A stretch of 64,000 nt of DNA from Cylindrobasidium torrendii FP15055 ss-10 (taxonomy: Eukaryota; Basidiomycota; Agaricomycetes; Agaricales; Physalacriaceae). The stretch covers positions 1 through 64,000 of the forward strand of contig KN880465.1 of the NCBI GenBank assembly GCA_000934385.1, in the 5' to 3' direction. The translations under genes and the position numbers were made by a program. Within the stretch, counting starts at the first letter, position 1; each line of letters opens with the position of its first letter. The notes beneath the pieces are model-generated. The model was not told the origin of the DNA. It ran no database searches and was given only the letters and a program-made list of their open reading frames with translations. This document shows positions 40,160-52,551 of the stretch, in pieces.

Positions 40160-41586
40160 CTACCAATCCTTGCATAGAAATGCACCATACTCCATAAAAT
40201 CGACAGGCTCAAAATCCATCTTGGCTCCTCCAGACCGCGAACTATCTTGCCATCCTTGGGCCACCTTTTTGAGCGTCTTTTTCCTATCGCCATTCCATCC
40301 AGGAGCGTGCGCAATCTCGAAGAAACCAAACCGACGAAACGCGCTACTAGCGCCCCTCGCCTGGATAAAACCCTCTATAGCATCGAGCAAGCGGCCTCGA
40401 TGGGACCATTCCTCCGGAGGGCATATACAGAGCGATGTCGCATTGTCAGCCGGGGGAGTAAAGTCGCAGATTTCGCTAGCATGACCAAGTCACTCTCGTA
40501 ATCCATCTCTTGCGAGAAAGCCATATACAGGGCTTCCAAGCCCGGTAAAGCTTTCCAGAAACGCCCTACGGATGGCTTGTAGTACATCAGCCTGAGTACC
40601 AAGGTTGTGACCTTGGGGAGCAAGGGCAAGTCGTATAAACTGTCGCTGATGGCGTCGAGGATAAGGACACGCAGCGATGGGAAATTAAAACGACCAAAGA
40701 CAGGCGCTATCGAGGTGTGTCCTCGTTCGTCACGTATGACAAGCGTCTCGACCGAGGGAAGGTCGAAAAAATGACCGCTATCGGCAGGATATCTGAAAGC
40801 TGTGGTTTGAATAACAAGCGTTGTAACACTGGTGAGCTTGTGAACATGACTGAGTTTCATGTCTCTGGACCGATAAGTCTTGATCTGAGCCCACGGAAGA
40901 CGAGTAGCGCCAGCGTCAAGCCCACTTAGAGCAACATCCACCAAATGCGGCGCATTTAGAGAAACCTCTATCTCTGTGTCCGAGGAGTGGAGGTCAAGCG
41001 AAACTAGCAATGGGAAGGAAAGGGCCGAGAGGGCATTTATGTACCGACGCGGTCCGCTGATTTTCGCGTATTCCCAGCGCGGTGTCGTCCTGAGAAGTGG
41101 AACAAAAAGAGGCCGCCGCCACCACACGTATTTCCCGACGATTTCTACGTGTAAACTCTGTCCTTTCGAGCGCGCTAGCATGATCGATAGTGGGCTGAGA
41201 GTGTTGTACAAGACATCGTCAGTGTGGATGATCGTATTCCATAGAAGAGGATGGGATATCGCCACAGCGCGCCAATTCTTGGATACGTGCGTGAGCGTCC
41301 AGGGTGGCAGTCGAACATCCAAGGTATCCCACGCAGGTGGTCGATGCACCGACGGTACTACCCATCCAAAAATCTCTCGAAGGATATCATCGGGCAGATA
41401 GCGGATAGGATGCAGAAGTCTCTTGTACTCTGCGATGCGCTCTTCTAGCTTCAAATGTAGCGCAACATCTCGGTTGTCGGTCAGAATGACTGTTGCAGCC
41501 TGTATCAGTTTGCAAATGCGCGATGTCTCTGAGATGGAGAGCAGATCGTTGGTTTTGAGGAGGTGTGCAATACGACTGGTGTCCAT
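40160..41586 (-). pseudogene. F-box protein gene with apparent frameshift
   Basis: ATG 41586 opens MDTSRIAHLLKTNDLLS, followed by a helix, the F-box (HPIRYLPDDILREIFGWVVP, WTLTHVSKNWRAVAISHPLLW) and leucine-rich stretches down to MDYESDL. The frame then runs to a stop at 40375. The expected C-terminus lies in the next frame: LLDAIEGFIQARGASS, FRRFGFFEIAHAPG and KVAQGWQDSSRSGGAKMDF, ending at 40160. The intact paralogue at 43183 has the matching MDALEVFAAGR, KIGFF and LVQAWQKAGRNGNGKVDF blocks. A one-base indel near 40495 explains this best. A 68-nt intron (GTATAT...TATCCAG) could also join the frames but would remove the conserved LDAIEGF block. Possibly a recent pseudogene or an assembly error. 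Confidence 0.7.
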
Positions 41587-41903
41587 TGAGCGTTCTAGAT
41601 TGAAAGGAGGCGGCAACTTCCGGGCTTGCGATCATCTTCAATGATCTTGGCTGACAGCAGGCTTGTGCCACTCGAGACAAGTCGAATTTCTGTGCACGAT
41701 TTAAACGCTCCACGCCCACGATTTACATCCCGTAGCCCGTTTCCTAGCATCACTACATCGACGGGCTCTCGCGGCGCACTGTAAAACATGATGTCGCATA
41801 AAGCTTTGACTTGCTGAACTTCAACTTCGCACTCATAACACATTAACAATTTCCGTCGTGAATAGAATACATCATTGTCAGGTAGTGGCTCCATCATGCA
41901 AGG

Positions 41904-43043
41904 CTATAAGAAATACTCAGGAAGCTGCGGCTTCATGTTGGGATTTTGAGGTGCCTGTTGCGCTGGGCCGTCCCGCTCATTCTCTGGTGCGGCCTCAAAG
42001 ACATTGAAGTACATCGCCTCGTGAGGCCCGACCTCGAGAATGCTGGCCGAGTTGCCACAGCGATAGCAGTAGTTTGGTGCTGACCATACAGTGGAGAGGT
42101 GTTTGTCGAACAACGAGGCGTAACCCTCCATGCAGAGTTGGTGGGCTCGCAGGATATGTGACATGTTGTTGATCTCGAGGAACTTGTGTACGACGCCAGA
42201 GCCAAATGTGTAGCCTGCGCCGCGCGGGGATATCGCAAAGTCCTCTTTTTCTGGGTCGGGGTCAGACCATACAAGGTCGGCCATGGGTCCATCGTGGGGT
42301 ATCTCTGCTTGGAATGAGGAAAATGAAAGTGAGATGGAATGATTGCGCACCTCTAAATCTGTCTAACACTTTAATTTGATCTATTGAATGTATTGATGGC
42401 GACAATCCGCCGTGTACGCAGAATATCCTGTCGTCGATGACGACGGAGAGCGTGAGGAAGTCGAACATGTCCGTGAAGTATGTCCATACGTGTGAGGAGC
42501 CGTATTTGCGCACACACTCGCCGTAGAAGCCGTATGTCTTCACCTAGGTAAGTTGCGGCAGGGCAGATGGGGGACGGGGACCGACTTGGGTGACTGCTCG
42601 GGACTCATGGTTTCCGCGAATGAGCTGTACTCGGTCGGGATAGCGAAGCTTGAGGCATGTAAGGAGCGAGATAGTCTCCACGCTGAAGAGCCCACGGTCC
42701 ACATAGTCGCCTGCGAAGAGGTCAGCGCTCGGTCGCGTGCATCCACTGTTGAGCGCACCGAGAAAGAGATAATTCGTGTGCGGCGCGTATCCTCCAATCC
42801 GAAATATTTCTATCAAGTCGTAGAACTGCCTAGACGATATTAGAAAGGCCGTGCAGCGCGAGAATGGCGGACGCACCCGTGTATGTCGCCTACAACGGTG
42901 ACTGGAGCGCTGACATGCACAACATTGGACTCCCGCATCAAGACTTCCTTCGTCTTCTCGCAAATTTCCCGCAGAAGTGCTTCATGGAGGAGCTGTTTTC
43001 GTAGTAGTTGCTCGATGCATGCGTCCAGGTCAAAAGGTGCCAT
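41904..43043 (-). CDS. PPG1: PPG1-type Ser/Thr protein phosphatase catalytic subunit, copy A
   Basis: PP2A-like metallophosphatase of the Ppg1 group, in yeast part of a Far-complex phosphatase. Several exons encode about 310 aa. Catalytic signatures are complete: GDIHG followed by [27 protein letters not shown], the HGG of VHGGLSPS, and [28 protein letters not shown] near the N-terminus, [22 protein letters not shown] and [11 protein letters not shown] are Ppg1-like. The tail ends LPEYFL, the PP2A-type C-terminus recognised by methyltransferase and regulatory partners. Start at [16 protein letters not shown]. It is divergently arranged with the 43183 F-box gene across 139 bp. A close paralogue lies at 62037. 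Confidence 0.95.
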
Positions 43044-43182
43044 TGTCGGCGATGTCGAAGAATGAAGTCAAATTCCATCCTTGATTTTGGAGGCAGGCCA
43101 AGCGGGCGCTGATGACTGTTTGATCGTGATTGCCAGCAGCGTGGACATTGCTCCTTCCAACAATCATCTCAGCATTGACTCA

Positions 43183-44655
43183 ATGGACCCGCCTTTTGTT
43201 GAAGATTTGCTCGCAACCAATTGTCCTCCAACACCAGCTCAAGCCGCGACCATCCGCAACTTGCTCGTTCCATTGCGCCTGCAAGACGAGCAGTCGCTGC
43301 CCCTCCAATCCGTCGGAGAATGCACTGGCAATGAAGAACACATTCGACGGCTCGAAAGCATCCTTCATCCTATGCGCAGCATCCCGGATGATGTCCTTCG
43401 AGAGGTGTTCAGATGGCTCATCCCCTCACGAAAGGCTCATAATGGTATCAGCATCCTCAATCCCCGTCACCCCCTTTGGACACTCGGCCAGGTTTGCAGA
43501 AACTGGCATGAAGTCACCATAACGGAGTCTGACTTTTGGACTACCGTCATTCTGTCAAGGAAATATGGCAGCCATCGACTACAAACTGTGTTGAAGCGTT
43601 CAAGGGGACGAGAGCTGCGCCTATACATCTATACATTCTCTCATATCACAATGGACCTATTCGCGATCCTGCTCAAGGAGGCGCCTCGATGGCAACACGT
43701 AACACTGAAAGCAGACGAAATCTATCTTGCCGCCCTCACTGGCACTCCATTTCCGTCACTGCGTTCAGCAAGCTTAACAGACACGACAGCCAGGAGTCGG
43801 ACAAGGCAAACTGTTCCAACGAAAGATCTCGTGTTGGAAGCCCCTTTATTAAAAGACCCCACGCTCGTCTGGCTGCATAACAGGAAGGAATACAACCTCG
43901 GCATTCCCTGGGCCCAGCTCAACACATACGCGGCCCTTGATAGTTGTCTCCACTATGTCTCCGGGCTCACTCACGCCAAAACCCTTGTGCTGCACTCTTC
44001 CGGTTCCATCAGCCCCCATGAAAGCAAGGAGCACTGCGTCCTTCCGAACGTGAAGACACTAGCTTTGCGAGTGGGAGACGTACCGATGTACCGAGAAATG
44101 TACCCAGAAGAAACAACATCGATGGAATACAGGATAATCCAGTCTACTTTCCAGCATTTCTCCTTTTCCAACCTCGAAACACTCATTATCGAATCAGGAC
44201 TGCGAGATCACTTCGCCCTTCCAGTATTTCCTACCGTCACCACTCTCGTTCTCTTCTATACCAACGGCATAGACGAGGAACATGTTCCACAAATATGGAC
44301 CGCGTTTCCAGCGCTGGAGACGTTATACGTCTCTTTGGATGTGCTTGACTACGAGGAGCATCTTTCTGTGTTACAAATGGATGAATCCGGTCTCCCAGCA
44401 CTCCGAGCCTTATATCTTCCTGCGCCCACTACATACCAGGCATGTAGACCCAATTTCATGGACGCGCTGGAGGTGTTCGCTGCAGGGAGAACCCGACCGT
44501 TGGAGAAGATAGGTTTCTTCCGATATCCCCAAGCTTACGGAAGCATCAGATTGGAGGAGTTGGTCCAGGCATGGCAAAAGGCTGGACGCAATGGGAACGG
44601 AAAAGTCGATTTTACACTCGTAGAATTGGAATACAGCAACTCGTTGCCCCCGTAA
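43183..44655 (+). CDS. F-box protein, intact paralogue of the 40160 gene
   Basis: Single-exon, 490 aa from ATG 43183 (MDPPFVEDLLATNCPPTPAQ). The longer in-frame start at 43081 lies in the neighbouring promoter and lacks family similarity. F-box region: HPMRSIPDDVLREVFRWLIP and WTLGQVCRNWHEVTITESDFW. Leucine-rich repeats continue (LRSASLTDTT, AKTLVLHSSGS, VKTLALRVGD, LETLIIESGL, VTTLVLFYTN, LETLYVSLD), then LRALYLPAPT and a C-terminal block KIGFFRYPQ...LVQAWQKAGRNGNGKVDF. That block also occurs in the frameshifted copy at 40160. Probable SCF adaptor, substrate unknown. Confidence 0.87.
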   Translation: MDPPFVEDLLATNCPPTPAQAATIRNLLVPLRLQDEQSLPLQSVGECTGNEEHIRRLESILHPMRSIPDDVLREVFRWLIPSRKAHNGISILNPRHPLWTLGQVCRNWHEVTITESDFWTTVILSRKYGSHRLQTVLKRSRGRELRLYIYTFSHITMDLFAILLKEAPRWQHVTLKADEIYLAALTGTPFPSLRSASLTDTTARSRTRQTVPTKDLVLEAPLLKDPTLVWLHNRKEYNLGIPWAQLNTYAALDSCLHYVSGLTHAKTLVLHSSGSISPHESKEHCVLPNVKTLALRVGDVPMYREMYPEETTSMEYRIIQSTFQHFSFSNLETLIIESGLRDHFALPVFPTVTTLVLFYTNGIDEEHVPQIWTAFPALETLYVSLDVLDYEEHLSVLQMDESGLPALRALYLPAPTTYQACRPNFMDALEVFAAGRTRPLEKIGFFRYPQAYGSIRLEELVQAWQKAGRNGNGKVDFTLVELEYSNSLPP

Positions 44656-44718
44656 AGGAGGGAGAGGCACTAAATCTTCTTAAATTCTACAAAAATCAGC
44701 GACGTTTAACCTTTGAGG

Positions 44719-46227
44719 TCATAAATGAACAACATCTGTAAATGCCCGTATAAGATACACCAGACCTTTCCTCGAACCCCCATATCTTCGCTGAACCCAT
44801 ACTCTTGCCGACCAAACCAAAACGCACACCCAAAAGACACGGGACAGCACCTTTCCCCAGCGTATCCAGAAGAGGTGTGCTAATGTACGGGCCAAATCGC
44901 GTTTCCTCCGCCGGCCGTGGTTCAAGGATGCGGACGATCCCAATACAGCGAGTGGATATCCGTAGAATGGGTTGTACTGCGACATGGGGGATAGCGCGAG
45001 CAAGGACTCGGTAGAAGCAACTGGCCCAAGCTCTGTTCGAGGAGGACGGTCCAGCTGCGGCGAGCGCACGCGCGGCGAGAAGGTTCCATCGAGTTGTCCT
45101 TCTTGAAGAGGGTCGGGCAGTTGTGATATTGGCTCGAGACGACCGCCATAATCTGTTGTGCATGCATCTGGTTAGCCATGTCCAAGGTCAGTTTTTGGAT
45201 TCTTACCCGAAGGAAGGGAAGACGGCGAGAAGAACGCGATGAGGTCTTTTGGAGATGGAAAGACCACCCTTGAGAGCGCGCTGGAAGGGAGGACATGCCT
45301 GAGCAATCAGTGAGCAGGCATTACCTATGTGCGAGGGGGACAACCAACTTTAGCAAACCCCATAGACCTGCATGCGTCCAGTGATAATTGATCATGAATA
45401 CTGCGGTCATGCATCAACTAAAGGTGAGATGGCTCATTCTGAGAATGCGTACCTGCGGAGAGCAACCCAGGGAATTTTGGTATCACGTCGGTCAAAACCC
45501 ATGAAACCATGTCGAACGTCTACTAACCTCGTCAGAACGAATAAAGCCACTTCACACAAGTGCACTGACGATAGCCTTCATCGACAAGTTCTTCAGATCA
45601 AGCAGAACCACATACTGCATAGCCGGGCTCTCAGCGTCCTGTCCGTTCACCGCGTAAAGATGCGCTCGGAGGAGCTCGAACGCGTGGTAGACGATGCTCT
45701 TGTACTCTGACTTTGCATCGAACGCCTTGCACTGTATGACAAGAATTGGGCGCCCAAATGGATCAGAAACATCTTGAGGTAGACATCGCACGGATTCAGC
45801 CATACGCGCGCGCGTCTCGTTCGAGAATTCTGGCGGCCATAGATGGTTCAGGCGCCAAATGAGGGTTTTCCGGATTGCTTCCAGCGCAAAGGGTTTAGTA
45901 AAGTCGTTGCGCTTTGATGAAAGGGCGTGTGAGCAGGAAGGAAAGAGGCTCAGGGAGGAGAGATTGCATTACCCTGAAGATATGGAATATGGACACTGAG
46001 GCTAGTCAGAACGAGTGGAATAGACATAAATTTAAACACACACACGTATCGCTCAGCCATAACCGCGCCCACTCCGCTTCCTCCTCCCCAAGGTCCAGCT
46101 CATCGACTACATCCGGAAGAATATCTTTGATTAAGGTCTGCTGCAAGGCCTGGATGTCGCGTAGGTTCGCCTGATATTGCTCCAGCAGGTTCTCACAGTT
46201 CTTCTTGAGCAGGGGATGCACGTCCAT
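44719..46227 (-). CDS. CRAL-TRIO (Sec14-like) protein with C-terminal membrane anchor
   Basis: Predicted lipid-transfer or lipid-sensing protein. Start ATG 46227 gives MDVHPLLKKNCENLLEQY, a helical N-terminus, then RRNDFTKPFALEAIRKTLIW, typical of CRAL-TRIO N-terminal helices. The lipid-binding domain follows: DPFGRPILVIQCKAF, YVVLLDLKNLSMKAI, GLWGLLKLVVP and RVVFPSPKDLIAFFSPSSLP, then DYGGRLEPI. The distal region is Pro/Ser-rich (LALSPMSQYNPFYGY) and ends in one hydrophobic segment (VLSRVFWVCVLVWSARVWV) close to the C-terminus, predicting a tail anchor. At least seven exons. One donor, after AGCGATACGT, is chosen because it restores SVSIFHIFR. Exact yeast orthologue is uncertain. Confidence 0.82.
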
Positions 46228-48433
46228 GAACCAGCAGATGGTGGTCGTATGCAGAGTGGATGTGGAGAAACCGGGGTCGCCAAGGCAGCTGATAATTCTT
46301 CGGACTACGGGCCGGTAATCCCGGATGCGAGCCTCGTGTTCGACTCGAGTGCATTTCCGTTCATGAAGCCAACGAAGGTTGAGTAGGGCTAAGTTGCATA
46401 TCTTCACTGGAAAATATACTGAAGGGCTGTATCAAGAGCTCTTACGGGAGTCCTACTGCGCTGTCCCACTTTTTCTTGCGCCGATCCTTCAAATGTAGTG
46501 GCATTTGCTTACAGAGATCCTAACATTGGCATATTTCAGCAGAGCTATAATCACTTCAGGCAAGCATATGTATGTGCCCGGACTGATCCTGTTAAGATAT
46601 AATGTCGGACGCTCATTCCCTGGCAGAGAATGTGGACCTTTATTGAAGCTCCCAGTTTTTCGTCGTACCCTACTTATGATAGTGACAATTCTCAGAAACT
46701 GAAATGGGATTATTACAACTCTCTTTGAACTGGAATTGCGGTATGATCGATGGGAATGAGAACGGGAACCTGGGATATGTACACGCCCGAGGTTCATAGA
46801 ACACTTCGGTGGTCACAGGTCTGAACTTCATCTGGTAATCGTCCAATACACAGCGTGCGATTCTCGGAAACTTCCACGATTCAAGAAAGTCCGCAAACTC
46901 GAGCGAAATTCAAACCACAAAGGCACAATGCCTACTTATATAACCTATGGGAGAACAATGCAGCTTCCGCGTGCAATCGCGCCGAGTAGCCGTCGAACAA
47001 CGTTCCTGAAACTTTGAGGTACGCCAGTGCCCATTGGTCCAGATTGGACACGGTGTGCAGATCAAGATGGTTGAGGTGTCGGCGAGGATAACGATTGGAA
47101 TCAACAGCGCCAGCTCTGTTCCTCACATCAGAAGAGAGGGTCGTCGGAGGGCGACCGGTGACGGCGCAGTGCAACTTCAAGTAAAGTCGGTCACAGAACT
47201 CGTCTGTATGCATTAACAAGGCGTACGAGCTCTAATATCTTTCCGCTCAGCCATGGAACAACTGGGTATGGACCTACTGTGTTTTCGAAGCCTTCAGTGG
47301 TTTAGCTACTGACAACGGCAGCTCTCAGTCACCCAATTTCCTCGAACAATCAGATGCCAGCCACCGACTCGCTTTGTTTCGAAGTAAAGCTTAGAACAGC
47401 GTCAGAGAACGTCGGAGCCTCGTGTTTATGTATGACGACGCCGCAAATTCAATTATCGGCGGAGTTAATGTTCGAACTTGGCGGCATGATTTCACGAGTC
47501 AAACAAGGGACGTGGGTGACTGTCGAGACTTGTCGTCGTCACGCTCCGCGGCGGGCATTGGGAAAGATCCCAACTGGTCCGGAGAAATAGGTGGCAGGCG
47601 ATTGGCAGCAGCGACAGCAGCGGTGAAATGACTTTGGGGTTGGACGTTGCCTGGCCGCACCAAAATTTTCCAGATTTTTGGATGAGCGCTGAGAGGCGCT
47701 GAGCAGAACATTCGAACTCCCGAAGATGAGGAGAACGCCTCAAATTACCGGATTGGAAATGCGTCGGGCGGACCCACAATGACGTCATGTCTACTGTTAC
47801 CTCCGGAGTGTCGACAGGCATTGAGGTCACTGCACCCCGCGACCGACACCCCGACGCCGCGTCGACCGATGGGCAGACCAGTCAGCATTTACGCTGCCAG
47901 CCAAAGAGGCACGCCTTGCTAAGTATAATCGATAACAGTAATGTGATCCGTTCATTATGTGACCTAACCATTGGCCGGTGAATTTGAAAATGGTTCATAT
48001 CCCCATACGATTTAAGCGTGCGAGCCACTCGGAGGTTGTCGCAGACGATGGCAACGCAAGCGCGTCGGACAAACACTCATTGGCGAAGAAAAAAGATGAT
48101 ACACTGGATTCCAAGAAGACAGAATAAGAGGAGGTATATGTGGATGGGTTGAATGTAATATGCGAGCACAGCCAGACGGGGGTCGTCGTACGATAGGATA
48201 CTCCGACGACCGCGACGATGGGCATCTATACTAGTGGTACAATCGTGCGGGTGCTGGCAAAAACGGCGGTCAGCGACAGAGTGGCACGAGCGCAGTCGAC
48301 CTACTCACGATAAATAGGCAATGCAAAACAGACAGCGGGCATAAAAAGGGTGGGAGGAATGGACTATGCGGCGAGAGCGCTCGAGGCGCGCGACTCAGAG
48401 CGTGGCGATTTGGGTTGGACTGGAAGGCGGTGG
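46228..48433. other. Long gene-free region
   Basis: 2.2 kb with only short conflicting ORFs on both strands, none with motifs or consistent splice signals. It may hold an unrecognised short gene, ncRNA or decayed sequence. Confidence 0.45.
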
Positions 48434-48634
48434 TCAGCACGGCTGTGGAGCGAAAGAAAAAGGCGGCAGTTTCGACGCACGGATGCTCTCTATTCTCTCC
48501 GAAATGCTGGCGGGCACTTTGGCCGCCGCGAACTGGTGCTTGTCGATGGCGATGCGTGCTTCCTTGAACTGGCGCATTGTGTACTTGGCAAGATCCTGCG
48601 AGTATTTGGTACGCTCGGCTGCTGCGTCGGACAT
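48434..48634 (-). CDS. Small helical protein, 66 aa, unknown
   Basis: ATG 48634 gives MSDAAAERTKYSQDLAKYTM and a continuous amphipathic, basic helix-rich sequence (RQFKEARIAIDKHQF...ISERIESIRASKLPPF), ending PQPC. A TTATAAAG element at 48749-48756 lies 115 nt upstream and can read as TATA on the minus strand. Composition recalls small mitochondrial or accessory-subunit proteins, but I recognise no family. A 38-nt intron would extend it in another frame, and I consider that too short. Confidence 0.4.
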   Translation of the reverse strand: MSDAAAERTKYSQDLAKYTMRQFKEARIAIDKHQFAAAKVPASISERIESIRASKLPPFSFAPQPC

Positions 48635-48960
48635 GGTGTGGATGAGGAGTAGGTGGTAGAGGAAGGGTGCGAGGCGGGCGAGGATTGTCAAGTCGCGCTG
48701 AAAAGTGCGGGGAAAACTGGTGCGAAGGCAAGAGCAGACAGGCGCCGCTTATAAAGCCTCGGGTCGATCAATGCGCGCCACAACATCATGACGTCAACTA
48801 AACAGCTCAGCACGCCGTCACGGGTAGCCACAAGCCTGTGACGGTGACAATTTGGTGACAAGGGTCGGCCGCGCGCAGGAATATACTTTCAGATATTTTG
48901 CCATACAACAACCGCGCCCCCGAAGCCATGTAAATAACTTACAAATTATGCCGCCACGCC
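48635..48960. other. Intergenic region with TATA-like element
   Basis: Contains the TTATAAAG element at 48749-48756, probably for the small 48434 gene. Otherwise nothing seen. Confidence 0.5.
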
Positions 48961-51836
48961 TCACCGTCCCCGAAAACGTCTCCCCCAGTTCCGTATTTGC
49001 TCAGTGACGCCGGTCGTCAGTCGCCAAAGCTCCTCGAGAAGGCCATCGAGCCCGCCCCGCTCCTCAAACGACGGGTCGTGGTCAAACTTCTCAGTCGCGA
49101 TGAAGGTTAACACGTCCTTTACAGTTACCAACCCTGTCAACATCCCATGGTCTTCAACCAAAATGACGCGTGGTCTGCCGCCCCCAGGTCAGTCCCGGCA
49201 CACCCTGTTGGACAGAGAACATACCCCATTCGCTTGAAGAGTTGCATCACAATCTCCAAAGGAAGCTGTGGCGACACCGTCATTGGCGTCTGGATGCGTC
49301 AGCTTGACCTCGAAAGAACAACGACCAAGTGCCACTAACCTGATTTACCCATGGCCAGAACTGCAGTCCCTCGCTAGAAGAGGCCGACTCAAAGACATTG
49401 GCATTAGCGTCTTCGTCCATCCCCAAGTGCTGATGCCCTCCGGCCCCACTGGACTTGAACGAACACGGCGTCTCGTCATTCACCTCCCGAACCTTACGGA
49501 AGCGCTCTGTAAAGGCTGTGAGTTCGGGATAATACAACACCGCAATTTCACCTACCCAGCACAAACAGCAGTTCTGTTCTCCCGATATACCCAATAAGCG
49601 TCCGGAACCCGTCGGTCGAGACAATGGGGAACCCCTTGACGTCCGTTGCTGCCAGTACGCGCTCGATATCCTGTACCATCATCCCAGTCTCTGTGAGGAC
49701 ATGCAGCTCATGCTTCATCACCGCCGACACTATCAGTAACGTCAGTTTCCCTTCTCAAAGCACCCCCAAGAGTCACGAGACTCACCATCCACGCCAAATG
49801 CGTGGTCCTCCTTCTCGAGGAACGGGAATCCATTGAACCGTATCATTTCATCCGCAATCCCATTCACACCGAGCATATCCCCCACCGCCTTGGTCACCAG
49901 CAGCACAATCTACATTAGAGTTAGTATTCTGCCGATAATCACGAAATGGGGAGAGTCAACGTACCATGGTGGGTAGAATGTACGTCAAGGCGCCAGTCAA
50001 CTCGAACATGATGACCACCACCGTCACTGTGATGCGCATGATCCCGCTCAGAGCGGCCGCCGCGCCCAAAAATGCGTATGTCCCCGGCGTAATACATGGT
50101 ACATTTGGGTCGCACCAAGCGAAGATACCCGACTGTGGGTAGGTCCTTCAGGTAGTAGACATCAGCAAATGCCTTGCACCAATGCCAAGCAAAACATACC
50201 GGTACATGGCTCGTACAATGATACCGACAGTGCGTCCAAACGTTGCTCCAATGGCCATGGAAGGAACGAAGATACCTGCAGGGACCTTCGCACCGTACGA
50301 GAGAATGACAAGGATAATGCGTATGACAGTCGCCAGTATCAGCGAGTTGGCTATTCGCCATTGGGTAGCCGTCTCGCAAATGTTATCGACATCCCCGTCA
50401 CACTCTCTGAAAAGGACCGCCATACTCTCCGTCATGTCGATACGCAAAAAGCGATTGGGATATCCAATGAGGGCGGTGATGAGGGCGAGGAAGACGGCCT
50501 CAGCGACACCGTGCTTTGCAAGATATTTTCGCCTGAACGTTGCTACCTGGAGGTTGAACTTGATAACCAATGCGCCATAGAGACCCTGAAGACATGCGTT
50601 AGGCATTAACAAGGGCTGCAAAAGACACTGCCTACCCCGAAAATCCCCAGGATAACGAAGAATATGATTTCGAAGAAATGCCAGTCCCTGTCGTATGTGA
50701 CTTGGAACAGTACGAGCTTGCCGGTACGGAAAGGGTTCATGGCCTAGACGAGTTCAGAAGGGTGTACGAGACGGTGGATAGACAACACCATACAGCAAGA
50801 GTGACTGTCGCCATGAGCGCGCAGAAGAAGCTCCGCCACATTGTTCGAATGCTAAAGGCATGGGACATTTCCTGAACAGCATTCAAAATCTGAACGCAAG
50901 TAGGAAGAAAAGCGAACCTCGATGGAGAATAGGACACCGCCTATAGGTGAGCCAAAAGCAACAGCGACCCCGGCGGCACTTGCTGCAGTAACTACTTCGC
51001 GCATCTTTCCCTCACTTTGTGCAAAACGCTTGAACATGGTCGCGACGAAGTATCCTATACAGCACGCGACATGCACGGATGGACCCTCCTTCCCAACCGA
51101 CAGCCCAGATGCAATGACGAGGGGAAGCGTGATGCTCTTCACGAAGAATGTTGTGAAGCCCAGAAATCCCTGCATAGTGAACCCAGCCAGAATACACTTG
51201 ATCTCCGAAATGCCTGAGCCTGCAGCATATTTCGCAAGGGACCTAACAAGATGCGCTGCGACGAATGCGAAAGTGCCCTGAATGGATACTTGAGAATGGG
51301 AGACGGAATGGAGGTAGAGAGACGTACAGCGAAAGCGGTGTATACGAATCCGCGGGCGGTACTGACGGTACTCCATGGGTGCCAGGAATCACACACATCG
51401 GTATCCCCGCCCTCGATTTCCCAGCAACAGAAGTTTTGGTCCAGCCACCATCCGTCCGAGCAGTATCCCATCTTCAAGTCGGACAGCCATTCCGTGACAA
51501 TGGATATTATGGCTGCGTTCAAACCGATGCAGACGCCTATACCGGTGGGAAAGGGATATGTGAGGGGATCATAGAGTAGGGGGAAGGAAACGCACCGACG
51601 AGACTGACAACGAACCAACTCTGGCCAGCATGGATAGCGCGTCTAGCTTGTGCAAAGAACCAGGACGCAGTGCGCGGTCCGTATCCTGCGGCAGAGTTCC
51701 TCTTCGCATCCTGCAGTCGTCTATTTCTCTCTAGAATGGAGTCTTGGATCCAGTCTGGGGGCGGTTGAGTCTTGGTACAGGAGGTGCGCGCCGTAACGCA
51801 CCTATCGTAGTGAAGTCTTGGTAGCGCCTATTCCTC
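48961..51836 (-). CDS. GEF1: CLC-type chloride channel/transporter with CBS domains
   Basis: Voltage-gated chloride channel family, in fungi a Golgi/vacuolar transporter that supports copper/iron handling and organelle acidification. Many exons on the minus strand. First secure codons read [15 protein letters not shown] near 51836; the true start exon lies upstream (51.85-52.3 kb) and I could not fix it. Signatures: [15 protein letters not shown] with the gating Glu, [23 protein letters not shown], then [11 protein letters not shown] and [15 protein letters not shown] (GxFxP). A first CBS motif lies around [20 protein letters not shown]. The second CBS is [16 protein letters not shown], and the protein ends WGRRFRGR at 48961. 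Gef1-like size and order. N-terminus incomplete. Confidence 0.88.
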
Positions 51837-52551
51837 TGTTAGACGGGGTGTCAAGCTGGCAGTTGGATGTGCCCACTTGATTTGCTCGAGCTCTTCATCG
51901 GCGAGCGCATTGGTGTTCATCGGCCCATTCGACGTGGTGGAAAGTTGTAAAGTTAGACGCGTCTGATTGCCGGTCGTCTGCCTGTCATTTGATGCGCCAT
52001 CATGCGACTGATCGTGGTTGAACCAGCATTCAAATTCGCTGCTCCCATTGGGTTTATTGGCAGCAACCCCACAAGACATCGGCTGGCGAGTGCATAGTTC
52101 ATATTCAAGTGACAATCTGCTTTCATTGGGGACTCTTTGCGCTGTTAGACCATTGTGCCACTGGTCTGGGTGTCGAACGGACGCGCTCTGTAATTCGCTG
52201 GAGTATCTATGCTTGTGGCAAGAATGAGAGACTGGGTACGCCTGCCAGCTCGAGAATATTCTAGCAACTGTTCGTGCAACCACACGCATTGATGAATGCT
52301 CTCAAAGTTCGGCAATTCACCCGGCCCGATCCAGCTTCTTTGTGGCTAGCCACGAGCTACGCCGGGCTCGGCAGGATCCTTTTGTACCACTACTATCATG
52401 ACTTACGAATGAACAGACTTCCAATGAGTGCGTCAAGCGCACGTCGATACTTCATGTTCTCACTATAATCCCAGCTACAATCTCTCCAACCGACCTAGAA
52501 CTAGCCAGGGCCCACTACCCCGAATGGACCTTCACCACACCATCACCCTTC
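51837..52551. other. CLC start region and intergenic spacer
   Basis: Includes a minus-strand ORF (51828-52289) ending EELEQIKWAHPTASLTPRL that probably contains part of the CLC first exon or leader, since it abuts the first secure exon. I could not connect it in frame. Confidence 0.4.
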
